Program-made: the position numbers and the translations under genes
The notes under the pieces: model-generated
What the model was told of the DNA's origin: nothing
Seen by the model: only the letters and a program-made list of their open reading frames with translations
The model's database searches: none
NCBI GenBank assembly: GCA_049794535.1
Contig: JBARCX010000107.1
Span: 1 to 17,355, forward strand
DNA length: 17,355 nt
Direction of reading: 5' to 3'
Source: JBARCX01 sp049794535
Lineage (GTDB): Bacteria; Pseudomonadota; Gammaproteobacteria; Xanthomonadales; Rhodanobacteraceae
Part shown: piece after piece, positions 1-7,749 of the stretch
Numbering within the stretch: the first letter of the stretch is position 1
Layout: every line of letters begins with the position of its first letter

Positions 1-64
1 TCTCCCACAGGGACTACCTTCGGGTCGCCGGTGGAAGAGAGGCTTACAAAACGGAGTGCATGGC
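1..64. other. Left-edge leader of the array, no gene assigned
   Basis: These 64 bases precede the first permease. All three forward frames are open here, so the tail of an upstream gene cannot be excluded, but no recognisable protein is encoded; in particular it does not encode the PPVVATRSV tail with which every complete B gene of the array ends. The segment at 49-59 (AAACGGAGTGC) is identical to 5140-5150 in front of A3 and contains the probable ribosome-binding site GGAG of A1. I see no convincing promoter boxes or terminator, but the stretch is too short to exclude a promoter just outside the window. Confidence 0.5.
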
Positions 65-1366
65 ATGTTCGGTTACTACCTCGACCTCGCGCTACACAGC
101 CTCAAGCGCAACAAGGTACTCACGGCCTTGATGGTGTTGGCGATTGCGTTGGGCATCGGTGCCAGCATGACCACCTTGACCGTGCTGCATGTGTTGTCTG
201 GGGATCCGTTGCCTGGCAAGAGCCAGACCCTATTCGTGCCGCAGCTGGACCCTGAGGACATGGACGGTTATCAGCCGAGCGATGAGCCACCGGATCAGAT
301 GACCTGGATCGACGGGATGAATCTGCTGCGCGCGGGGCGCGCTGATCACCAGGCATTGATGGTGGGTGGATCGGTGCCAGTGGAGCCGGCGAACGCGAAT
401 GTCGATCCGTTCTATGCCGACGCGCGCTATACCACCGCCGATTTCTTCACGATGTTCAATGTGCCGATGTTGTACGGCCACGCGTGGACGACTTCCGACG
501 ACAACAGCAAGGCACGCGTTGCGATTATCACCAGTACGCTCAACAACAAGCTGTTCGATGGCAAGGACAGTACCGGTCAGACGCTGCAGCTGGGTGATGA
601 TTCACTGCGTATCATCGGCGTGCTCAATAACTGGCGGCCTAGTCCGCATTATTACGACCTCCGCATGGGCGGCAGCTTTGCGCTAGCGGAGGATGTCTAT
701 GTACCGCTGAGCACCTCGCGTGATCTTGGGTTGACCATCAACGGCAGTATTAACTGCTGGGGCGGGCATCGAAGCGACCAGATGGCGACCGCACCATGCA
801 CCTGGCTGCAGTTCTGGGTGGAGCTGGATAGCCCGGCCAAGGTGGTGGCCTACAAGGAATACCTCACGCATTACTCGCAGGATCAAAAGTCGCTTGGCCG
901 TTTTCAGCGTCCAGTGAATGTACGTCTGCGCGACCTGATGGGGTGGCTTGATTATCAGCGGGTTGTACCGAGTGATGTGCAGTTGCAGACCTGGCTGGCC
1001 TTCGGTTTTCTGCTGGTATGCCTAGTCAATACGGTGGGCCTGATGCTGGCCAAATTCATGCGTCGTGCCAGTGAGCTTGGAGTGCGACGCGCGCTTGGAG
1101 CATCGAAGCGTGCGTTGTTTATGCAGCTGTTGGTGGAGTCCGGAGTGATTGGGCTCAGTGGTGGTATCGGCGGGTTGCTCTTGGCTGCGCTCGGGCTGTG
1201 GTTGGTGCGGCAGCGAGCCTCCGATTACGCGACGCTCGCTCATCTGGATATGTCGATGTTGTTGGCCACGTTCCTGCTTGCAGTCAGCGCCAGCTTAGTC
1301 GCCGGCCTGCTGCCCGCCTGGCGTGCTTGCCAGGTGACCCCCGGACTTCAATTGAAGAGCAACTGA
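65..1366 (+). CDS. A1: MacB/FtsX-like ABC transporter permease, A type
   Basis: This 433-residue inner-membrane protein is the permease part of a type VII ABC system without a fused ATPase. Predicted TM1 is at about residues 18-42, a periplasmic MacB_PCD-like domain spans 43-308, and TM2-TM4 lie near 310-332, 355-378 and 396-418 (FtsX-like domain). The cytoplasmic coupling motif ELGVRRALGA is at 337-346, where MacB/LolC-type permeases contact their ATPase. The protein has only two periplasmic cysteines, Cys231 and Cys245. TM2 contains CLVN. In this family ATP hydrolysis in the cytoplasm moves the periplasmic domain, driving export or lipoprotein extraction; the substrate here is unknown. The ATG at 65 is chosen over an in-frame GTG at 56 because all other A proteins start MFxY and GGAG at 53-56 is well spaced for it. 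B1 follows after 1 nt. Confidence 0.95.
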   Translation: MFGYYLDLALHSLKRNKVLTALMVLAIALGIGASMTTLTVLHVLSGDPLPGKSQTLFVPQLDPEDMDGYQPSDEPPDQMTWIDGMNLLRAGRADHQALMVGGSVPVEPANANVDPFYADARYTTADFFTMFNVPMLYGHAWTTSDDNSKARVAIITSTLNNKLFDGKDSTGQTLQLGDDSLRIIGVLNNWRPSPHYYDLRMGGSFALAEDVYVPLSTSRDLGLTINGSINCWGGHRSDQMATAPCTWLQFWVELDSPAKVVAYKEYLTHYSQDQKSLGRFQRPVNVRLRDLMGWLDYQRVVPSDVQLQTWLAFGFLLVCLVNTVGLMLAKFMRRASELGVRRALGASKRALFMQLLVESGVIGLSGGIGGLLLAALGLWLVRQRASDYATLAHLDMSMLLATFLLAVSASLVAGLLPAWRACQVTPGLQLKSN

Positions 1367-1367
1367 C

Positions 1368-2600
1368 ATGGATATCCGCCCCATTCTTTCGACTCTGAGC
1401 CGGCACAAGATCACCGCGTGGTTGCTGATCCTGGAGATCGCGCTGACCTGCGCCATTATCTGCAACGCGGTGTTCCTCATCAGTCAGCGCTTGGAGCGAA
1501 TGTCGATGCCGAGTGGTGTCGCCGAGCACGAGCTGGTGGAGGTCCAGATAGCGAATCCTCACGAACGGCCCGATGCCAAGGCGCGCGTACAAGAAGATCT
1601 GTCCGCACTACGACACATTGCCGGCGTTACTCAGGTCAGCCTTGCCAGTCAGCTTCCATTCGGAAGCTCGGAATCCAATACCGACGTAAAGCGTGATCCG
1701 ACACAGAAGTTGCCATCGTTCAGCGCGGCGATGTACTTCGGTGAAAATCTCTTGCAAACCCTGGGTACGCAATTGGTTGCCGGGCGCAATCTAAATGACG
1801 ATGACTTGCGTGATTTCGATGAGGTCAACAAGGCGGCCGCCAATGGCGATCCCAACGATAAAGGCTTGCCCAAGGTCGTGGTCATTACCCAGGGTATTGC
1901 CGACAAGTTGTGGCCCGGCCAGAACGCGCTAGGGCGGCAGATCTATTTCAAGAATGTCGCGGTCACCGTAGTGGGTGTGGTGGCGCACTTGGCACGACCG
2001 AACAATCTATCGGACGGTGCGCAGTACAGCGTAGTGCTTCCGGTTCGCATGCTGGAAGGCCAGGGAAGCAGTTATCTGATACGCACCGCGCCAGAAGATA
2101 GGCAGCGCGTACTGTCGGCTGCGTTGGCCGCCCTCAAGGCCATCGACCCCAAACGTGTGGTGCTTGAAAAACGCACCTGGGACGATGTGCGCAGCCAGTT
2201 CTTTCAGAACGACCGTGCGATGACGGGTTTGCTGGTTGGTATATGCGTGGCACTGCTGTTGGTCACCGCATTGGGCATTGTCGGCTTGGCCAGTTTCTGG
2301 GTATCGCAGCGGCGACGGATGATTGGTGTGCGCCGTGCGCTGGGCGCCACGCGCGCCAATATCCTGCATTACTTCCAGACCGAGAACTTTGTACTGGCGA
2401 CGATAGGCATTGCGCTGGGCATGGCGCTGGCTTACGGCATCAACCTATACCTGATGCTGCATTACGAATTGCCGCACCTGCCGGGTATTTATTTCCCGAT
2501 TGGCGCGTTGTCGTTGTGGCTGATTGGTCAAGTGGCGGTGCTTGGGCCTGCACTACGTGCTTCGGCTGTTCCACCCGTTGTGGCGACACGGTCGGTGTGA
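1368..2600 (+). CDS. B1: MacB/FtsX-like ABC transporter permease, B type
   Basis: This 410-residue permease is the probable heterodimer partner of A1. TM1 is at about residues 16-38 and contains CAIICN; the periplasmic domain runs to about 284; TM2-TM4 are near 285-310, 341-363 and 376-398. The coupling motif reads MIGVRRALGA (318-327), with Met where A proteins have Glu. The C-terminus ends PPVVATRSV, as in every complete B protein, matching the position of the usual DPVEALR-like tail of the family. A long acidic loop after AGRN (from residue 141, about 1788-1875) is unlike the other B copies. Only one base separates the A1 stop from the ATG and there is no strong ribosome-binding site, so translation is probably coupled to A1. 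The stop codon shares its A with the A2 start. No periplasmic cysteine is present. Confidence 0.95.
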   Translation: MDIRPILSTLSRHKITAWLLILEIALTCAIICNAVFLISQRLERMSMPSGVAEHELVEVQIANPHERPDAKARVQEDLSALRHIAGVTQVSLASQLPFGSSESNTDVKRDPTQKLPSFSAAMYFGENLLQTLGTQLVAGRNLNDDDLRDFDEVNKAAANGDPNDKGLPKVVVITQGIADKLWPGQNALGRQIYFKNVAVTVVGVVAHLARPNNLSDGAQYSVVLPVRMLEGQGSSYLIRTAPEDRQRVLSAALAALKAIDPKRVVLEKRTWDDVRSQFFQNDRAMTGLLVGICVALLLVTALGIVGLASFWVSQRRRMIGVRRALGATRANILHYFQTENFVLATIGIALGMALAYGINLYLMLHYELPHLPGIYFPIGALSLWLIGQVAVLGPALRASAVPPVVATRSV

Positions 2601-2602
2601 TG
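2598..2602 (+). other. B1 stop / A2 start overlap (TGATG)
   Basis: The TGA of B1 (2598-2600) and the ATG of A2 (2600-2602) share one base. No clear ribosome-binding site precedes it, so A2 is probably translated by termination-reinitiation. This is the only place where two units touch; all other unit borders have a 31-48 nt spacer with its own ribosome-binding site. Confidence 0.85.
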
Positions 2603-3901
2603 TTTGCCTACTACCTACATCTCGCGTTGCGTAGCCTCACGCGCAACAAGGTGCTTACAGCGCTGATGGTTCTCGCGCTGGCATTGGGCATTGGCGCGTC
2701 GATCACCACGCTGACGGTGCAACGGCTACTCTCTGGCGACCCACTGCCGCAAAAGAGTGCGCGGCTCTTTTATCCGCAGATAGATCCCTATCCCAAGGAC
2801 GGTTATATCGCAGGGGAGACTCAGCCTCAGCCGATAATGGCCTATATCGACGCGATGAACCTGCTGCATGCCCATCAGGCCAAGCGGCAAGCAGCGATGG
2901 CATTAACTGCAGCCAAGATTGTGCCGAAAAGTGCCGACGAACATCCGTACTTCAGTAATGGTGTGATGACTACCGCGGACTTCTTTTCGATGTTCGACGC
3001 ACCCTTTGAGTATGGCGGTGGGTGGTCAGCTGCCGATGATGAAGCGCATGCGCAGGTCGTGGTGATCGCCGATTTTCTCAACGACAAACTATTCGACGGC
3101 ACCAATAGCGTAGGTAAGACCATTCGCATCAACGATCACGATCTGCGGATCGTGGGTGTGCTCAAGCACTGGGCACCACAGCCGCGCTTCTACGCACAAG
3201 AGTTGGGCGGCCGCAGTTATGGCGATGGCGATGCCGTGTTCCTGCCGCTGCAGACGGCACGTGCCGCCCAGATGACGCCACAGAACGACGACTGCTGGGC
3301 CTCGGGGAATACCGATAACCTGGAAATTTCGCCTTGTATCTGGCTGGGCTTTTGGGTGGAGCTTTCCAGTGAGAGCGAAGTCGCCAAGTACAAGGCATTC
3401 CTGTCGAACTATGTGCAACAGCAGATCGCTTTAGGTCGCTTCTCTCGCTCGGATGTGGATCTGCCAGATCTTATGCAGTGGCTACGCAACGAACGCGTCG
3501 TACCCGATGACGTGCGGTTACAGGTGGGCCTGGCGCTCGGCTTCCTGTTGATCTGCGTCGTTAATACGGTGGGCCTGCTGCTGGCGAAATGTCTACGCCG
3601 TTCGGGTGAGATTGGTGTGCGTCGCGCATTGGGTGCTTCGCGGCGCGCGATCTTCGCGCAGTTCATGGTTGAGGCGGCCATTGTCGGCTTGGTCGGCGGC
3701 GTCCTGGGTCTGGTCTTTGCCGAGCTGGGTTTGTGGCTTGTGCGGCATCAACCCGCTGAATATGCCGGGCTGGCACATATGGATGTCCCTATGTTCTTGT
3801 TCACCTTTGTGGTGGCACTGGTGGCCAGCCTGGTGGCCGGAATACTTCCGGCCTGGCGTGCCAGCGTGCTTGCTCCCGCGCCGCAATTGAAGGCGGCCTG
3901 A
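2600..3901 (+). CDS. A2: MacB/FtsX-like ABC transporter permease, A type
   Basis: This 433-residue permease is closest to A3; they share, for example, GDGDAVF, NDHD and a QPRFYA segment in the periplasmic domain. Cys232 and Cys246 are its only periplasmic cysteines. TM2 carries CVVN, and the coupling motif is EIGVRRALGA from Glu337. A frame upstream stays open from 2243 inside B1, but the A-family N-terminus MFAYYLHLALRSL fixes the start at 2600. The C-terminus ends LPAWRASVLAPAPQLKAA. Its stop codon TGA (3899-3901) is fused to the AGGTGA ribosome-binding site of B2, so the two products should be made together in similar amounts. Substrate is unknown. Confidence 0.95.
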   Translation: MFAYYLHLALRSLTRNKVLTALMVLALALGIGASITTLTVQRLLSGDPLPQKSARLFYPQIDPYPKDGYIAGETQPQPIMAYIDAMNLLHAHQAKRQAAMALTAAKIVPKSADEHPYFSNGVMTTADFFSMFDAPFEYGGGWSAADDEAHAQVVVIADFLNDKLFDGTNSVGKTIRINDHDLRIVGVLKHWAPQPRFYAQELGGRSYGDGDAVFLPLQTARAAQMTPQNDDCWASGNTDNLEISPCIWLGFWVELSSESEVAKYKAFLSNYVQQQIALGRFSRSDVDLPDLMQWLRNERVVPDDVRLQVGLALGFLLICVVNTVGLLLAKCLRRSGEIGVRRALGASRRAIFAQFMVEAAIVGLVGGVLGLVFAELGLWLVRHQPAEYAGLAHMDVPMFLFTFVVALVASLVAGILPAWRASVLAPAPQLKAA

Positions 3902-3906
3902 GGTGA
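3899..3906 (+). promoter_or_regulatory. Stop-fused ribosome-binding site of B2
   Basis: TGAGGTGA combines the A2 stop with AGGTGA, which pairs with the 3' end of 16S rRNA, two bases ahead of the ATG at 3909. The same arrangement recurs in units 3 and 5. It argues for ATG 3909 rather than the in-frame GTG at 3903, which lies inside the ribosome-binding site. Confidence 0.8.
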
Positions 3907-3908
3907 CT

Positions 3909-5114
3909 ATGGAAATCCGCCCCATACTCGCCAGCTTGCGTAAGCACCGTATCCCGGCCTTACTCATTGTGCTGGAGATCGCATTGGCCTGTGCGGTGCT
4001 ATGCAATGCCGTATTCATGATTAGCCAGCGTGTAGCGGACATCCATCTACCGAATGCCATCGATGAGCAAGGCATCACGGTGATTACCGTCTACGGTACC
4101 GATCCGAAGCGTGCCGCCAGCGATATCCCGCGTAACCTCGCTGCGCTGCGTGGAATAGCTGGTGCCAAGGCGGTAGCCGTCACCAGCTCAATGCCGCTGA
4201 CTTCCGACAACTGGGGTTGGTCATTGGGTACCAACCCCGATGCGACTGTGAATAACGCGGTGAACATCTCAGCGTACTTCCTCAGCGAAGGCGGCGATAA
4301 AGCCCTAGGTCTGCAATTGCTGCAAGGGCGACTCTTCAGCTCGGAGGAGTACGCGGACAGTAAGCGAGGAGAAACGCCGCTGGTGAGCTCGCACGTCATC
4401 GTAATCACGCGCAGTCTGGCAGAACGGATGTGGCCGGGGCAGCCGGCGCTGGGCAAGGTGCTCTATGCCAAACCGTTGGCATATACGGTGATCGGAGTGG
4501 TGGCAGACGTACTGCGTCCGTCTGTGGGTGGCCGGGCACCCTACAACGCGACATTCTTTCCGCTTAGCCCGGACGATGTGCTGAGCTACTACCTGGTGCG
4601 TAGCGCACCACAGGACCGCGACCGGATCGTGCGGGAAGCGCAACAGATACTAAGCGCACTCGACCCTATGGCGGTTGTGAAAGGCCGTCGCTTCAGCGAT
4701 ATACGTGACCATTATTTCGCCAACATGAGCAGCATGGCGTGGATGCTGGTGCTGGTATGCGTGGTCATGCTGGCAGTCACCGCATTCGGCATCGTCGGGC
4801 TCACCAGTTTCTGGGTGCAGCAGCGACGGCGGCAGATCGGCATACGCCGAGCGGTGGGTGCTACACGCCGACACATCATGCAGTACTTCCAGACGGAGAA
4901 CCTCTTGCTCAGTTCCATGGGGGTACTGCTTGGCATGGCATTGGCCTTCGCCATCAATCTCTATCTGATGACGCATTACGAGATGCCACGTATGCCTTGG
5001 TACTACCTGCCCATCGGGGCGATTTCATTGTGGTTATTGGGTCAGATCGCGGTATTCGGTCCGGCACGGCGAGCAGCAGGAGTGCCGCCGGTAGTGGCAA
5101 CACGATCAGTTTGA
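3909..5114 (+). CDS. B2: MacB/FtsX-like ABC transporter permease, B type
   Basis: This 401-residue protein is the shortest complete B permease, and its closest relative in the window is B3 (both have a LPNAIDE.GITVI segment just after TM1 and near-identical TM2 regions). TM1 contains CAVLCN. The coupling motif is QIGIRRAVGA from Gln309. The start at 3909 gives MEIRPIL, colinear with B1 (MDIRPIL) and B3 (MHIRPIL). The C-terminal element that reads GPALRA in the other B proteins is GPARRA here (Arg387), a charge change at the end of TM4. No periplasmic cysteines are present. The loop after QGRLF..EEY is of intermediate length. A 40-nt spacer follows before A3. Confidence 0.95.
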   Translation: MEIRPILASLRKHRIPALLIVLEIALACAVLCNAVFMISQRVADIHLPNAIDEQGITVITVYGTDPKRAASDIPRNLAALRGIAGAKAVAVTSSMPLTSDNWGWSLGTNPDATVNNAVNISAYFLSEGGDKALGLQLLQGRLFSSEEYADSKRGETPLVSSHVIVITRSLAERMWPGQPALGKVLYAKPLAYTVIGVVADVLRPSVGGRAPYNATFFPLSPDDVLSYYLVRSAPQDRDRIVREAQQILSALDPMAVVKGRRFSDIRDHYFANMSSMAWMLVLVCVVMLAVTAFGIVGLTSFWVQQRRRQIGIRRAVGATRRHIMQYFQTENLLLSSMGVLLGMALAFAINLYLMTHYEMPRMPWYYLPIGAISLWLLGQIAVFGPARRAAGVPPVVATRSV

Positions 5115-5154
5115 CGTATGGGTTTTACCTTTTTCCGTTAAACGGAGTGCGCGG

Positions 5155-6456
5155 ATGTTCGCCTATTACCTCAATCTCGCGATACGAAGTCTCAAGCGCA
5201 ACAAGGTGCTGACCGCGCTGATGATTCTTGCGTTGGCGTTGGGTATTGGTGCATCGATCACGACGTTGACGGTAGTAGGCGTGCTCGCACGCGATCCATT
5301 GCCGCAAAAGAGCGCACAGCTGTTTCACCCGCAAATCGATCCGCTGCCTAAAGAAGGTTATGTGCCTGGGCAGACCCGGCCGCAAGCCGACTTTACCTAT
5401 ACCGATGCGATGAACTTGCTAAAGGCGCACAAGGCCGAGCGCCAGGCGGCAGTGGCTACGCTCCCCGTCAAGATCATGTCCCAGCATGAAGGCAACCGTC
5501 CGTTCTTCAGTAGCGGTGCTTTAATCACAACCGATTTTTTTCCGATGTTCGATGTGCCGTTCCAGTACGGCAGTGGCTGGAGCGCAGAGGATGATGATGG
5601 CCGCGCAAACGTTGCCGTGATTGCTGATTTTATCAACGACAAACTGTTCGGCGGTACGAACAGCGTAGGCAAGACCATCCGCATCAACGATCACGATTTC
5701 CGCATCATTGGTGTACTCAAGCGTTGGGCGCCGCAACCGCGCTTCTACGCCGCCGAGTTGGACGGTCGCAGCTACGGTGATGGCGATGCCGTATTCGTCC
5801 CTCTACAGACAGCCTTGGCCGATGGGATGAATACACCAAACATCGGCTGCTTTACGGATGGTGATCAGCGCAACCTGGAAACGGCGCCTTGCACGTGGCT
5901 GGGGGTTTGGGTCGAGCTTGCTGATGACGCTGCCGTCGCGAACTACAAGAATTACCTCTCGAACTATGTGCATGAGCAAATCGCGCTTGGTCGTTTCTAT
6001 CGCACTGACATTGCGCTACCGGATCTGATGTGGCTGATGCACATGGAGCAGGTAGTGCCTGATACCGTGCGCCTCAAAGCTGGATTGTCTGTCGGCTTCT
6101 TGTTGATCTGCATACTGAATACGGTGGGCCTGTTATTGGCTAAATGCCTGCGTCGCGCGCAGGAGATCGGTGTGCGGCGTGCGCTCGGTGCGACGCGAGG
6201 CGCGATCTTCGCGCAGTTCATGGTCGAGGCGGCAATCATCGGCCTGGCCGGTGGTGTACTTGGTCTGCTGTTTGCCGAGTTGGGTTTGTGGGCGACTCGC
6301 CATCAGTCCTCGGCATACGCCAACCTCGCGCGTCTGAACATTCATATGTTCTTGCTGACTTTCGTCGTTGCGCTGGTCGCCAGCCTCGCTGCCGGTTTGT
6401 TGCCGGCCTGGCGTGCCAGCGGGCTCGCACCCGCTCCACAATTGAAGGCCGGCTGA
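5155..6456 (+). CDS. A3: MacB/FtsX-like ABC transporter permease, A type
   Basis: This 433-residue protein has the same length as A2 and is its nearest relative; the DNA of the pair still shares runs of more than 20 identical bases around the region just after the coupling motif (ATCTTCGCGCAGTTCATGGT). Periplasmic Cys232 and Cys246 are present. TM2 has CILN; the coupling motif is EIGVRRALGA from Glu337. The ribosome-binding site CGGAG at 5143-5147 sits 7 bases before the ATG, in a leader segment (5140-5150) identical to that of A1. The stop codon TGA (6454-6456) is fused with the ribosome-binding site of B3. It is expected to be an inner-membrane subunit pairing with B3. Confidence 0.95.
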   Translation: MFAYYLNLAIRSLKRNKVLTALMILALALGIGASITTLTVVGVLARDPLPQKSAQLFHPQIDPLPKEGYVPGQTRPQADFTYTDAMNLLKAHKAERQAAVATLPVKIMSQHEGNRPFFSSGALITTDFFPMFDVPFQYGSGWSAEDDDGRANVAVIADFINDKLFGGTNSVGKTIRINDHDFRIIGVLKRWAPQPRFYAAELDGRSYGDGDAVFVPLQTALADGMNTPNIGCFTDGDQRNLETAPCTWLGVWVELADDAAVANYKNYLSNYVHEQIALGRFYRTDIALPDLMWLMHMEQVVPDTVRLKAGLSVGFLLICILNTVGLLLAKCLRRAQEIGVRRALGATRGAIFAQFMVEAAIIGLAGGVLGLLFAELGLWATRHQSSAYANLARLNIHMFLLTFVVALVASLAAGLLPAWRASGLAPAPQLKAG

Positions 6457-6463
6457 GGTGATC
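6454..6463 (+). promoter_or_regulatory. Stop-fused, extended ribosome-binding site of B3
   Basis: TGAGGTGATC holds the A3 stop and AGGTGATC, an 8-base match to the complement of the proteobacterial 16S 3' end, directly abutting ATG 6464. The in-frame GTG at 6458 lies within this site and is therefore an unlikely start. Confidence 0.8.
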
Positions 6464-7717
6464 ATGCATATCCGCCCGATTCTCGCCAGCCTGCGTGCTC
6501 ACCGCACACCGGCCATCCTCATCGTGCTGGAGATCGCGTTGGCTTGCGCGGTGATGTGCAACGCCGTGTTTATGATCGGCCAAAGCGTTTCCGATATTTA
6601 CTTGCCGAATGCCATTGATGAGTCAGGCATTACGGTGATCAGTTTGAACGGCAGCGATCCTACCCTTGGCGCAAGCGACATACCACGTGATCTTGAGGCG
6701 CTACGCAATATTCCTGGGGTAACGGCGGTCGGCACTTCGAGCGCGGTACCGCTGAACAGCCAAGGGCTCGGTGCTGCTTTTGGCACGAACCCTGATACGC
6801 GGAGTGAGGACACAAATGCCATCACTATCGAGTATTACCTGCTTGGCGAAAGTGGCGATAAAGCGCTCGGCTTACGCTTGCTGCAAGGGCGTTTCTTCAA
6901 TGCGGGCGAATACTCCAATAGCACACTTGGCGGGGAACTCTTGCCGACCACGCATGTAGCGATCATCGCGGTCAGCTTGGCGAACCGTTTGTGGCCTGGG
7001 CAAAACCCGCTGGGCAAGGTGATGTACTCCAAACCGCTTTGGTACACGGTGGTTGGCGTGGTGGCCGATGTACTGTGTCCTGATGACGGGGCGCGCGTGA
7101 AAGGTGATCGGGGTTTCTACTACAGCGTCTTCTTTCCGATCAGTCCCGGCAGTGCGCTGGGCTACCTCGGTCCTGGCAATGCACTGAACTATTACGTGTT
7201 GCGCACTGCGCCCAAAGATCGTCGACGCGTCATGCGCGAGGCAGTGCAAAAGCTGAGCGATCTGAATCCAGCGGCTTTGGCCAAAGGGCAGAGCTTCACC
7301 GACATCCGAAACCAGTATTTCACCGATACCAGCAACATGGTCTGGATGCTGGTGCTGGTATGCGCGGTGATGTTGGCGGTGACGGCATTTGGCATCGTTG
7401 GCCTCACCAGTTTCTGGGTGCAGCAACGGCGACGGCAGATCGGTATTCGTCGTGCGCTGGGCGCCACACGCGGACACATTCTCGGCTACTTCCAAACTGA
7501 GAATTTCTTGCTCAGCACGGCCGGTGTGGTTATCGGCATGGTGATGGCCTTCGGCATCAATCTCTTTCTGATGCGGCATTACGAAATGAGCCTGATGCCC
7601 TGGTATTACCTGCCTGCCAGCGCCATCACGTTATGGGTAATCGGGCAGGTGGCCGTACTTGGCCCCGCGCTGCGTGCAGCTGCGGTTCCACCTGTTGTAG
7701 CAACACGGTCGGTGTGA
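6464..7717 (+). CDS. B3: MacB/FtsX-like ABC transporter permease, B type
   Basis: This 417-residue protein is the longest complete B permease. TM1 has CAVMCN and the coupling motif is QIGIRRALGA from Gln325. Relative to B2 it is longer mainly in the second half of the periplasmic domain: after GVVADVL it reads CPDD (Cys replacing Arg of B2), followed by several extra residues, then an apparent 9-residue tandem duplication (PGSALGYLG / PGNALNYYV, 7145-7198). The Cys in CPDD is the only periplasmic cysteine, so no intramolecular disulfide is expected. The C-terminus is the common PPVVATRSV. The start gives MHIRPIL, aligned with the other B proteins. A 32-nt spacer leads to A4. Confidence 0.95.
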   Translation: MHIRPILASLRAHRTPAILIVLEIALACAVMCNAVFMIGQSVSDIYLPNAIDESGITVISLNGSDPTLGASDIPRDLEALRNIPGVTAVGTSSAVPLNSQGLGAAFGTNPDTRSEDTNAITIEYYLLGESGDKALGLRLLQGRFFNAGEYSNSTLGGELLPTTHVAIIAVSLANRLWPGQNPLGKVMYSKPLWYTVVGVVADVLCPDDGARVKGDRGFYYSVFFPISPGSALGYLGPGNALNYYVLRTAPKDRRRVMREAVQKLSDLNPAALAKGQSFTDIRNQYFTDTSNMVWMLVLVCAVMLAVTAFGIVGLTSFWVQQRRRQIGIRRALGATRGHILGYFQTENFLLSTAGVVIGMVMAFGINLFLMRHYEMSLMPWYYLPASAITLWVIGQVAVLGPALRAAAVPPVVATRSV

Positions 7718-7749
7718 GTGACATGACAACATCAAGGAGTGATTGACAC

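Noticed and set aside
31..255. 74-codon forward frame at the left edge
   Set aside because: It overlaps the conserved N-terminal coding region of A1 in another frame and resembles no protein.
2243..2599. Upstream extension of A2 into B1
   Set aside because: The frame is open but encodes an out-of-frame reading of B1; all A proteins start MFxY, which places the start at 2600.
3593..4078. 161-codon open frame on the minus strand across the A2-B2 junction
   Set aside because: It is antisense to two well-supported conserved genes and its composition is typical of a shadow frame.
5135..5145. Small inverted repeat CCGTT-A-AACGG before A3
   Set aside because: The loop is too short for a 5-bp hairpin, and the right arm is explained by the CGGAG ribosome-binding site shared with A1.
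3903..6466. GTG starts at 3903 (B2) and 6458 (B3)
   Set aside because: Both GTGs are part of the AGGTGA ribosome-binding site and would add only two residues before the conserved MxIRPIL start.
6872..7579. 235-codon open frame on the minus strand
   Set aside because: It lies wholly antisense to B3, its translation is a His/Arg-rich low-complexity shadow, and similar antisense frames recur opposite other copies because of codon bias.
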